64,000 nucleotides of DNA from Liriodendron chinense (lineage: Eukaryota > Streptophyta > Magnoliopsida > Magnoliales > Magnoliaceae): the NCBI GenBank assembly GCA_003013855.2, contig ML058553.1:1178001-1242000 (forward strand), given 5' to 3'. Shown piece after piece: positions 11,060-21,180 of this stretch (position 1 is its first letter; the number at the start of each line of letters is the position of its first letter). Under the pieces are notes generated by a model. It worked only from the letters and a program-made list of their open reading frames with translations. It was not told where the DNA came from and ran no database searches. Position numbers and translations under genes: made by a program.

Positions 11060-13366
11060 CACAGTTGATTAGAATGAGAGGAACAACATGTTGTTTATAT
11101 GTAATCAATACTTTTCAGACCCTTCATCCGAGCCTGATGAAATTCGAGACAAGACGAATAATATTGGCATGCATCTGTAACCGTGAGGGGCGGACGTTCC
11201 ATCAGAGATCGTTACCTTTCCACCTGGAATTTTTGTGAGTTGACGTGTGAATACATCATGTGCTCCCACATTTCCCTCTAGCAACGTGGGATGGGCAGAT
11301 GTAGGGCTTAGGTAATGTGTTAGTACCATCCAATAATGATGTGAACCCCTCATCATGTGTACATCTCTTGATTGCCCATCCCTTTCAAAAATAACCATGA
11401 TGGAATGATATTAACCATTCAATTGATGGCTCACAGAATAGATGATTTGATTAATTATATTAGAAAAAGTTCGACATCATCACGTGGGGCTTACGTTTGA
11501 TTGTACATAACCGCTTTAATTAGAGATCATAATCACGTGACTAGCAGTAAGTATAATTAATGGTCCAAATCAACTATATTGTAAAGGCTATATGCAACCA
11601 CCAAGACCGTCCATCATGTGGTCCCCTGCTTGAATTTCCATGACTATCAAGATTCAATTTGAATGAATACTCACATCTCCATTCAATCAATGGCCAGCAA
11701 AATAAACTGTCTTGATTGATAGTACCACAGATGACTTGATCAACGTTTCGGACTATCCATTGTGTCCTCTCCAACTTTCGTTGCCCCTCAAAATTTCAAC
11801 AGTCGCTTTGATTAGGTAACCTGAACCCTCCCATATTGGATTGGAAATTGGACAATTACCTAATTTGATTATATTAAATTATTGGATCATTGCTTTGGAG
11901 GGCCCATCATGTGGGCCTACCTTTTTCCCGCAAAATCAATAATCCCTTAGTTTCTTTATTGCACAAGCATGTGTGCTTAGCAAAGCTCCTAATTTTTTTA
12001 TTGTCATTTTTTTAATCATAGGTATTTAAGTTTCATTCTGTATCATCAAGGCAAGGGCAAATGACTAGTCTTTTTTGTCCTCATTAATAGGTTCCAAAGC
12101 ATGCCTTTAAAAATATGATAGCAAAGGTATTTTTCTAAGAAGTAGCAATTGTGAGGAATTTTTAGGTAATAAATAATACACTCCAAATTTAATGAAACTT
12201 TATCATTCTTTTTTTTAGATAAAAAAATAATGTTGGCTTATTTTAAATTGTAATTTCATTAAATTTAATGTTTGGGACGCTTATTAAGAAAAGGATATGA
12301 GTTTCCTACTCCATTGGCAAAAGGAAGTTCAATTTGGGCCTTTGGTTGGTATATCCATGCCATTGATCTGATTGGACGAAAAGATCTGGATGGGTCATTC
12401 CAAAAAAATCTTCCAAACGGGAAGATTCTAACCGCTGGATATTTGGTCATTCCTTCAGATAATATGGCTCCTGTATGCAATTCTTATTAGTCATGTAGTC
12501 ATATACCATTGACCAGCCTGCCTTTTGGATCTGGCATGTCTAAGCTGGCCCCATCGGATGTGATTTGAGACCGTCTAACTGGTAGATTCTGCCATGGATG
12601 GCCCATGACTCAAAAAATACACTAATAGGACCATGCTAGCCTTTTGTCGTGCCCCACCCAAATGACTGTTCTACTCCCACCTTTCTTTTAAGGGCAAAAA
12701 AAAAAAAGATCCAATGATCAGGTGGTAGTGTACTGCAAGTTATCCTACCTTGTTTACACAAGTTGATCCGTGATTTCCATGGATAACAGCTGTAATCAAA
12801 AGATTATGTGGTAGGCCAATCATAATATCTATGTGAAATCCACTCCGACCACCAAGTGGGTTACCCTATGTTAGATCAAGGTCCAAAAATCTGTCCTATC
12901 CGTGATTGGAATCTAATGGATGGATTGGATTTTATATAATCAACATGGTGGGCTCTGTAAAAATCAAGGGTGGATGTCTCTCACTAAATTTTTTCCATTG
13001 TTGTGGCCCACATGATCATCCTGGGTCAGCTTGATCTTTTGGCCCTGGGCGTAAAGTGGGATTGGATTACCTTTGGCTGGCTGAGATGCAATGGCTGCTT
13101 GTTTGGAGATGGGAGGTGAGAGAAGTTGCTTTCTAGGGTTTTTTATCATAAAAATCCTCACGAGTTCTAGTTTTTCCACATAATAATAAATAAAAAATCT
13201 ATTAGCCATTCTTTTGATAACGGGGAAGTAAACCGAAACACCCATAATAATAAATAAAAAAAAAAAAAAGGATTTTGGTGAGAGAAAGTAATGACAAAAG
13301 TGCCGTAAATGGGTGAGACTATCAAATTAAAGGGTGAAAACAGCATACATACACCCACAAAACTAA
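11060..13366. other. Non-genic stretch with low-copy repeats
   Basis: No gene is supported. Positions 11062-11960 match 51285-52020, and in part 34860-35060, over hundreds of bases (landmarks: CTTTTCAGACCCTTCATCC, and CTATATTGTAAAGGC near 11575). Positions 12500-12660 resemble part of 31320-31440 and 58205-58330. The rest is A/T-rich sequence with no open frame of note. Confidence 0.7.
12750..13345 (+). repeat. Segmental repeat, copy also at 56815-57300
   Basis: Landmarks such as CCAAGTGGGTTACCC and AAAATCAAGGGTGGATG occur in the same order and spacing near 12850-12980 and 56920-57050. Similarity continues to the CTACCCTCTTGAAGCTGG block beyond 13850 once the MITE at 13367-13850 is skipped. 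The two copies are diverged by small indels. Confidence 0.8.
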
Positions 13367-13850
13367 GGGCGCGGTTTGGGTGGATCCCTAACTGTGGGGC
13401 TTACTGTGATATATGTTCTTTACATCCACATCATCCATCCATTTTTATCGCTCATTTTATGGCATTGTTCCAAAAATTAAGCAGATCCAAATCTTAGGAG
13501 ACCATGCCACAGGAAACAGTCTAGATTTAATCCTTACCATTGAAAACTTCAAGGGGGCCACCAGAATGTATATTTTCCATCCAACCTGTTGATAAGGTCA
13601 CAAACACCTGGATGAAAAGACCACACAAATATCAGGTCGATCCTAAGCTTTTGTGTCCCGTGAGAAGTTTTTAATGGTTTATTACCACTATTTACTGTAT
13701 TATGGTCCACTTGAAATTTGGATCTATTTCCTTCTTGGGATAATGTCCTAAAATGAGTTTTCAAAACAGATGAATGGCTTAGATATAAGGAACATACATC
13801 ACGGTGGACCCCACGTTCAGGGATCCACCCACCTGGTAGATACGGGATCC
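13367..13850. mobile_element. MITE in the segmental repeat (empty site at about 57300)
   Basis: Inner inverted arms of about 40 bases start GGGTGGATCCCT at 13378 and mirror GGGATCCACCC ending at 13830. The paralogous segment lacks the block: CCACCAAACTAGG continues straight into the CTACCCTCTTGAAG sequence at 57300. The flanks AAACTAAG and AAACTAG look like an imperfect target duplication. Exact ends are uncertain by a few bases. Confidence 0.6.
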
Positions 13851-14586
13851 ACTAAACTAGAACCCAAATTGTCAAAGCTACCCTCTTGAAGCTGGTTACT
13901 ACGGTGAAGCATGTTTACGGATTGTTTTAAAAAGGCATTAGTATTTTTATCTTTTCACCAGTTACATGATTTGATATTCCTGTATTCTATGACAGGGGAA
14001 CTCACATGGAGATCGACTAAATGAGGAGTAGGTGATTGACGGGATTATTATTGCAATAGCCCTTAGGTGGGGTTATTTTTACTAAAAGTTCAATTTCTCA
14101 CGGGGCTCATCTTTTTCAGCCTTTTAATGAAAAATTACAAAACTTTCGATCAAAAATGCCCCTCACACCAACCTACGTCCATGAAGCGCGGAAACCCTTT
14201 TGGGCGTGAGAGTGGGATCCCCACTCATAAGACCCACCTCAATGTTTGTGTTTAATCCACTCTGTCCACCTGCTTCTACAACTAATTTTGTACTAGAATC
14301 CCGAGAATGAAGAAGATCCGGATCTAAAGTGGGCCATGTTAAAGGGAATAATTTCTACTGTTGAAACCTTCTTAGGTACACTGTAATGTCTATATGCCAT
14401 CTAAACTAGCCCAAACCATATCTCTTTAGGCCCTTCATGATGAGGCCAACCTCATGGATGGAGTGGATCTCACATATGAAGTTCATTTGTTTTTAAAAAA
14501 ATAAAGATAAAAAAAAAATTAACACTGGACCAGTCGGCGTGAGGGCGGTAGCCCCTTTAGGCGTTACCACGCAGCCCACTCATGGG
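13851..14586. other. Non-genic, MITE remnants
   Basis: This holds the continuation of the segmental repeat and pieces that resemble inverted-repeat elements nearby (GGGATCCCCACTCATAAGACCC and AAGTGGGCCATG type wording). No gene is supported. Positions 14575-14586 are the left target duplication of the next element. Confidence 0.5.
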
Positions 14587-15031
14587 GATGCGATTAGATA
14601 TTGACAAGTTGAGTAGCGGACGTCGCTACTAAAGTGACGTCACCATGTTCTGTGGGCCCCAAAATGTTGTATGCGTTGTATCCACACCATCCATCCATTT
14701 GGAGAGACCATTTTCGGGCATGAATCAAATAATGAGGCAGATCCAAAGCTTAAGTAGACCCCACCACAGAAAACAGTGGGGACAATGACATCCACCGTTG
14801 AAAACAACAAAAGTTTTCAACAGTGGATGTCATTATCCCCATTGTTTTCTGTGATGGGGTCCACTTAAGCTTTGGATCTACCTCATTATTTGATTCATGC
14901 CCTAAAATGGTCTCTCCAAATGAACCGACGATATGGATACAACACATACAACATTCTGGAGTCCACAGAACATGGTGACGTCACTTCAGTAGCAATGTTT
15001 GCTACTCAACCTGTTAGTAGCTAATCTGCGT
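14587..15031. mobile_element. Near-palindromic foldback MITE, MULE-like
   Basis: The left arm (GATGCGATTAG...AGTGACGTCACCATGTTC) is mirrored by the right arm (GAACATGGTGACGTCACT...CTAATCTGCGTC) along almost the whole length, with the centre near 14812. CCCACTCATGGG flanks it on both sides (14575-14586 and 15032-15043), of which about 9 bases are probably target duplication. That size fits Mutator-like elements. The transcript would fold into a hairpin of about 200 bp. Confidence 0.8.
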
Positions 15032-15162
15032 CCCACTCATGGGACACACCATGATGTATATGTATTATCCATGCCATCCATCCTGTTTATTAGATCATTT
15101 TGGGTTGTGGCCCCAAATCTGAGCTAGATACAGATACCATGTGGACCACGCTAGGGTAAATG

Positions 15163-15472
15163 GGGAATCCACAGTGCTCAAGTGGATTCCACTGTGTGCA
15201 TGGAGAATTCACATAGCCAAGGGGATTCCACAGTGCTCAAGGGGAATACATATTACCAGGGGGATTCCACATTGCCAGGGGGAATCAACAATGCTCAGGG
15301 GGATTCCACATTTGCAGGGGGAATCCACAATGCTCAGGGGGAATCCACATTATTAGGATGTTCAGGGGGATTCCATAGTGCTCAGGGGGATTCCATGGTA
15401 CTCAGGGGGGAATTATTTAGTGCTCAAGGGGATTCCACATTACTAGGGGGGAATCCACAATGCTCAGGATAG
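15163..15472 (+). repeat. Minisatellite, GGGGGATTCCACANTGCTCA type
   Basis: About fifteen imperfect units of 17-24 bases vary on GGGGGATTCCACAATGCTCA. The open frames through it are repeat artefacts: each unit lacks stops in two frames. Confidence 0.85.
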
Positions 15473-16920
15473 CATATAAACATTACTGTGGACCCCAAGG
15501 AGGTTTCAATGGTAGGAATTTTTCTACCCATGCACCTTTTCCTTTAGTGCGGCCCACTTGAGTCTTGGATTCAACTCATTTTTTGTCTCACGTCCTAAAA
15601 TGAGCTCAAAAAATGGATGTATGGCATAAATTTCTCATGAATATAACGGTGGGCCCCACCTAGATTCCTAGAGCAAGAACTTCCTGCAAAAGGCTTTCCG
15701 AGAAAATCTATGTCCGTCAAAGGGCTTATGCCCAACTGGAGTGACGTCACCAACTTCTGTTGGCCCCGCCGTGATGTATGTGTTGTTTCCACACCGTCCA
15801 TCCATTTGGAGAGATCATTTTAAGGCATGATCTTAAGAATGAGACACATCCAATTCTCAAATGGACCCCACCAAAGAAAATAGTGGGGACAATGACATGA
15901 CCGTTGAAACCTTCCTAGTGCCTGTGCGGGGCCCATCTTGATGTATGTTTTATATAGCCACGCCTGTCCATCTGTTTTTTCATATCATCTCAGGACGCGA
16001 TCCCAACCCCTAAGAAAATCCAAATCTCTGGTGGACCATATCACTAGAAATAGTGATAAAATGACCATTGAAACCTTTTTGTGGGTCACAAAAGTTTTGG
16101 ATAAAGCTAATATTTATATTTTCTCTTCATCCAAGCCTTCTTGACCTTATTACAAGCTTGGATTATAAATAAACATTACCAAAACCTTACAATAGGCTCT
16201 TTCGAACTTTTAATGGTGGGGCACTCAATCACCATTGTTTCCAGCCACATGGCCACTTGAGATTTGGATTTGCATAATTCTTGGAACACCATCCTAAAAT
16301 GGTATGGAGAAACGGATGGACGGCATGGATATACAAAATATCATCCATGTGGGCCACACGGTAGGGGCAACACCCACTAAGCTATTCCCAGGGGTAACAC
16401 CTAATTCGCTCCCTTCATGGACGTAGCAGGTAGAGGGCTTCCGCCCAGTGAAGTTACGTCACCAACTTCAATGGGCCCCACCGTGATGTATGTGTTGTAT
16501 CCACACCATCCATCTATTTGGAGAGATCGTTTTAGGGCATGATCTAAAGAATGAGACATCTGATTCTCAAGCAGAACCCAACAAAGAAAACAGTGGGGAT
16601 AGTGACATCACCATTGAAACCTTTCTAGGGTCCACCATGATGTTTATTTGAGATCTAACCTATTCATAAGTTCACACAGATATGGAATAAGGGAAAACAC
16701 AAATATCAGCTTGATTGAAAACTTCTGTGACCCCAAGAAGTTTTTAATGGTAGGACATTAATCCTCACTGTTTTCTTTAGTGAGGTTTACTTGAGCTTTT
16801 GATCTACTTTATTATTTGTCTCACCTCCTAGAGTGATCTCTTCAAATGGATGGACAATGTGGATGTAACATATGTATCAAGGTGGGTCCCATGAGTGGAC
16901 CACTAGTCCACACCCAAGAG
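15473..16920. other. MITE-derived sequence, several overlapping fragments
   Basis: It contains repeated arms of the GTGACGTCACCAACTTC...GTGATGTATGTGTTG family (15741 and 16452) and the right end of the GGTGTTACCC family (GGTAACACCTAATTCGC near 16403). None has both ends clear to me. No gene is supported. Confidence 0.6.
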
Positions 16921-17124
16921 GAGCGCGGATTAGGTACTACCTGAGCCTGTCCCGAGCTCGGGACAAGCTAGTACGTGGGGTATGGGCATGGGGGGAGACG
17001 AGACGTGTCAGGCTTGCTGACGTGGCAGGTCTCTTTTGACAACCAATGCAAATGTGACACGTACGTGCCACGACAGGCCTGTCCCGAGCTCAGGATAGGC
17101 TCAGGTAGTACCTAATCCGAGCTC
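16921..17124. mobile_element. Small MULE-type MITE with perfect 9-bp target duplication
   Basis: The ends are inverted repeats of about 40 bases (GAGCGCGGATTAGGTACTAC at left, mirrored by GTAGTACCTAATCCGAGCTC at right). ACCCAAGAG lies on both sides (16912-16920 and 17125-17133). A 9-bp duplication with long terminal inverted repeats is the Mutator signature. It is 204 bp long and has no coding frame. Confidence 0.9.
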
Positions 17125-17133
17125 ACCCAAGAG

Positions 17134-17833
17134 GCCTTCCGCCTCTTCATGGGCGTACGTAAGTGGTAAGGAGGGGTATTTCGGGTTTTGCAATTTCTCC
17201 TGAAAAGGCTAAAAAAGATGAACCTCACGAGAAATTGAACTTTTAGCCTTTCCTGTGCTCGGAATCTAGGTGGGGCCCACTGTGAGGTTTCTGAGAAATG
17301 TACGCCGTCCAAACATTTTTTGAAATCGTTTTAGGCGTTGAGACCAAACATGAATGGGATCCAAGACTCAAGTGGGCCAACAACATGATGATTGAACTTC
17401 CACAGTTGAAATATTCGTGGGGCCACAGAAGTTTCGAATCAGAATAATATTTGTGTTTTCAGTTCATCTCAATAGGAATGACATTATGAACGGTATGGAT
17501 GGCATATAAACATCACTGTGGACCTCATGGAGGTTTCAACGGTAGGAATTTCTCTACTGACCTTTTACTTTATTGCGGCCCACTTGAGTCTTGGATCCCG
17601 TTCACTTTTTGTCGCAACGCCTAATGATCTCACAAAACCCTTGGACGGCGTAGATTTCTCCAAAACATCACGGTGGGCCCCACTTAGATTCTGCGCGCAG
17701 GAGATGCCTACGAAAGGCTTTCGCAGGCAATCGCGTCCTGAAGTGAATTATCAAAACTGCCCTCTTGAAGCTAGATTTCTTGAAAAGGCAAAGGTGATCT
17801 TGTCTTTTTGGCGGTAATCTGGGCCATTTGGAC
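17134..17833. other. MITE-like inverted-repeat sequence
   Basis: Blocks such as GAATCTAGGTGGGGCCCAC near 17262 and GGTGGGCCCCACTTAGATTC near 17672 face each other, and the outer parts (CCGCCTCTTCATGGGCG and CGCAGGCAATCGCG) resemble the ends of the family at 38720-39180. This is a further element of about 600 bp, with the MITE at 16921 inserted at its edge. No gene is supported. Confidence 0.55.
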
Positions 17834-17935
17834 GGGCGCGAATTAGGTGTTACCCAGGGATAGCTTAGTGGGTGTTACCGTTACCCCCATCGTATGGTCC
17901 ACATGGATGATATTTTGTACACACTACAAGAAAAC

Positions 17936-18395
17936 GGTGTTTTACCGACGAAAGTATTACCGACGAAATTGTTTTCGTCGGTAAAAAGCCATTTCCCCGA
18001 CGAAATGAAGTATTCGTCGGTAAAATACATACCAGCACACCCTTTTACCGACGAAATCATGATTTCGTCGGTAAAAAGTTTATTACCGACGAAATTACCC
18101 GTCGCTAAAGAAAAAAGTAAGAAATTTGGCTTTTACCGGACGAACATTTTCGTCGGTATAAGTCTTTTTTTGGCGACGATTATTGTCTGTCGGTAATAAT
18201 GTGTGGTATCTGCGTAAGTTAAGGAAGATGACTTTTACCGACGAAATTTTTCGTCGGCAAAAGTCATTTTTACCGACGAAAATGTTCGTCGGTAATAATA
18301 TTGATGTTTCCAGCCCAAGTGAAAAAGAGGACTTTTACCGACGAAAACTATGCTTTTACCGACGAAAATTTTCGTCAGTAAAAGTCTTTTATTTC
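17936..18395. repeat. Left sub-terminal palindromic repeats of the CACTA element
   Basis: More than ten copies of TTACCGACGAAA appear in both orientations, often head to head as ACCGACGAAAnnTTCGTCGGT. In En/Spm elements such sub-terminal repeats are the binding sites for TnpA-type proteins. Confidence 0.9.
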
Positions 18396-18399
18396 ACTT

Positions 18400-18660
18400 A
18401 CCCGATCGGCCTCCCTCATTTCTCTCCTCTCTCTCACTCTCGCTCTGTTCTCTCTCCTCTCTCTCTCGCGCGCGCGCTTCCGGCCGGCCCACCCATCTCG
18501 GCTCTCCCTCATCTCCGACCGCCGGCCATCAACGTCACCGGCGGCCCACCGCCTCAGCCGACCACCCCCCCCCCCCTCCCCCCCCAGCTGACCAGTGTCG
18601 CCGGTCGCCACTCGCCTCCACCGACCTCCCTACGTCGCCGCCTCCTCCGGTAAGCCTCTC
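18400..18660 (+). other. CT- and GC-rich block inside the CACTA element, exon-like
   Basis: A CT-rich tract (18415-18470) is followed by GC-rich, proline-coding sequence that ends at a good splice donor context (CTCCGGTAAGCC at 18645). Its base use differs from the A/T-rich sequence around it. It may be the leader exon of the element's transposase transcript or a captured host promoter and 5' exon. I cannot choose between these. Confidence 0.4.
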
Positions 18661-18699
18661 CCCCTTTCTTCTTGCTCCATTTCCCCTCTCTCCTCGTTG

Positions 18700-19140
18700 T
18701 TGATTGTGGGGCCCACTCTCAAAATCCAATGCATGTGGGTCCCACCATCGCTGTCCAATGCATGTTGGTGGGTCCCACCGTCGCTTTCTATTTGCATGTG
18801 GGTCCCACCGTCGCTTTCCATAGTGCATTGCATGTGGGGTCCACCTTAGCTGTCTACAATTTGGTGGGGCCCACTGATTTATTAAATCCCTAATTAGGGA
18901 TTTCGAAATTAAAATTCCCTAATTAGGGATTTCAATATTAAAATCCCTAATTAGGGATTTAAAAATTTAAAATCCAAAATTTTGTTTTACAAATTAAAAA
19001 AAATGAAATACGTAATTGTGGGGCCCACCGTTGCTGTCCACTGGCTGTGGGGCCCATGTCGCTGTCCACTGGCTGTGGGGCCCACGGTCGCTGTCCAGTG
19101 CCTGTGGGGCCCACCGTCGCTGTCCACTGGCTGTGGGGCA
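18700..19140 (+). repeat. Short repeats of GTGGGGCCCACCGTCGCTGTCCA type
   Basis: Two clusters (18708-18870 and 19018-19140) hold units of about 30-37 bases around GTGGGNCCCACCGTCGC. Between them lies a second short array of CCCTAATTAGGGATTT (18886-18960). Frames through them are repeat artefacts. Confidence 0.8.
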
Positions 19141-20246
19141 CCCGAAGATGGGAACCGCTGGTGCCAAAAAATGAAGCATATCAAAATCTAAAGTGGACCA
19201 CAGCACAAGTGTGAACTGAATGTCTATCATTGAAAAATTCTTAGAGGACACAGAAGTTTTGGATCAAGCTGATATTTGTGTTTTCCCTTCATCCATATCC
19301 ATGTGATCTTATGAACAGGTTGGATGACAAATAATGATCACTGTAGGTCCTGGGAATGGTGGAAATCATTATTCCCACGATTTCCCATGGCATGGTCCAC
19401 TTGAGATTTGGATATGCTTAAATTTTGGGCTCAACCACTAAAATGAGCTGAAAAAACATAAGGACGGAATAGATAAATCACATACATTCTAGGTGGGCCC
19501 GACTGAATTTACTCTACATGATAAGAGCGTGCAGAGTTACTCTGCACGCAATCCGATTCCCATGGTGGGCCCCATACATACTTATTTGTTGAGAAAGTAG
19601 CAGTCATTAGGTATTTGATTAGACTTGATTCATGGTGTTGATGATTCTGTCATTTTATGTGCTTGTGTATCTGGAATTGATGGAGCAAACCCGGGATGTG
19701 CGTTGGAGCTACCCGTGGTTGATTTATGTGGATGTATGTTGTGGATGTATTTGGCTTATTATTAATAGTTATTTTTTGTCCACAAATGGTAGTATAATAG
19801 AATCAGTTAGCCCATTTGGAGATTTCTATATTGCCGAGCATAGATAAAGTCTGTTTTGGAAGTATAGAAATCTGCCAAATTGTCCTGTTGGACAGTCCTA
19901 GGTTGGATAGATTGGAATGTTATCGTTGTTTGTCATTTACATGCTCTGTCATTAGTTTCGTGCGGTAACTCTCCTATTCTCTCTGGATATGTTTCTTATG
20001 TTTAATTCCATTGTCAATTTAATCCACACAATGTGTGGATAGTTGACGTGGAAATTAAATGTAAGATAAATATATCTGGAGAGATAGGGGGAGATGCTGT
20101 CGAAATTTAGGCTTGGGCATTTAAATGGAAATAATGATAGCATTTCAATCTATCCATCCTTGGATGGGTGACTGATTTTATTATATTATCATTTAGTGGC
20201 AAATTAGATGACGAACATGATACTTGTGATTAAGAGTAGTTGATTG
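19141..20246 (+). other. CACTA internal spacer with a MITE fragment
   Basis: Positions 19160-19565 resemble the MITE at 39198-39577, including the right end GTTACTCTGCACGCAATCC. From 19600 the sequence is spacer; 19672-19725 is a diverged early copy of the 172-bp unit that follows (GGAGCAAACCCGGGATGTGC). No gene is supported. Confidence 0.6.
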
Positions 20247-21180
20247 ATGTTGATGTTGAGCGGGGGTCCCTGGAAGGTGGGAACCGCGGTTTAGACCATG
20301 ATGATGAAGCTGTCCATTTCCTATGGACAGCAATATGGGTGGCCTGGCCATTTGGACAGGCCCGTGTTTATGTATTAGCTCGAAATTAATGGAGCAGACC
20401 CGGATGTGCGTCGGAGCTATCCGGGTGTTGAGCGGGGGTCCCTGGAAGGTGGGAACCGCTGTTATGACCATGATGATGAAGCTGTCCATTTCCTATGGAC
20501 AGCAATATGGGTGGCCTGGCCATTTGGACAGGCCCGTGTTTATGTATTAGCTCGAAATTAATGTAGCAGACTCGGATGTGCGTCGGAGCTATCCGGGTGT
20601 TGAGCGGGGGTCCCTGGAAGGTGGGAACCGCTGTTATGACCATGATAATGAAGCTGTCCATTTCCTATGGACAGCAATATGGGTGGCCTGGCCATTTGGA
20701 CAGGCCCGTGTTTATGTATTAGCTCGAAATTAGTGGAGCAGACCCGGATGTGCGTCGGAGCTATCCGGGTGTTGAGCGGGGGTCCCTGGAAGTTGGGAAC
20801 CGCTGTTATGACCATGATGATGAAGCTGTCCATTTCCTATGGACAGCAATATGGGTGGCCTAGGCCATTTGGACAGGCCCGTGTTTATGTATTAGCTCGA
20901 AATTAATGGAGCAGACCCGGATGTGCGTCGGAGCTATCCGGGTGTTGAGCGGGGGTCCCTGGAAGTTGGGAACCGCTGTTATGACCATGATGATGAAGCT
21001 GTCCATTTCCTATGGACAGCAATATGGGTGGCCTAGCCATTTGGACAGGCCCGTGTTTATGTATTAGCTCGAAATTAATGGAGCAGACCCGGATGTGCGT
21101 CGGAGCTATCCGGTTGTTGAGCGGGGGTCCCTGGAAGGTGGGAACCGCTGTTATGACCATGATGAAGCTGTTCATTTCCT
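20247..21180 (+). repeat. Tandem array of a 172-bp unit, about 5.4 copies
   Basis: Start points of GGAGCAGACCCGGATG-type sequence fall at about 20390, 20562, 20734, 20907 and 21079, a period of 172-173. Copies differ by only a few bases, so the expansion is recent. Open frames of about 90 codons on the minus strand recur in each unit; they are shadows of the repeat. Confidence 0.95.

Noticed and set aside
15141..15472. Two overlapping frames through the minisatellite
   Set aside because: Unit lengths and wording explain the lack of stops; no domain or start context.
14587..17124. CRISPR-like or bacterial repeat arrays
   Set aside because: The repeats are inverted-repeat MITEs and a minisatellite in a plant genome; no spacer-repeat order.
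20193..21175. Repeated 90-codon frames on both strands
   Set aside because: They recur once per 172-bp satellite unit and drift with it; repeat artefacts.
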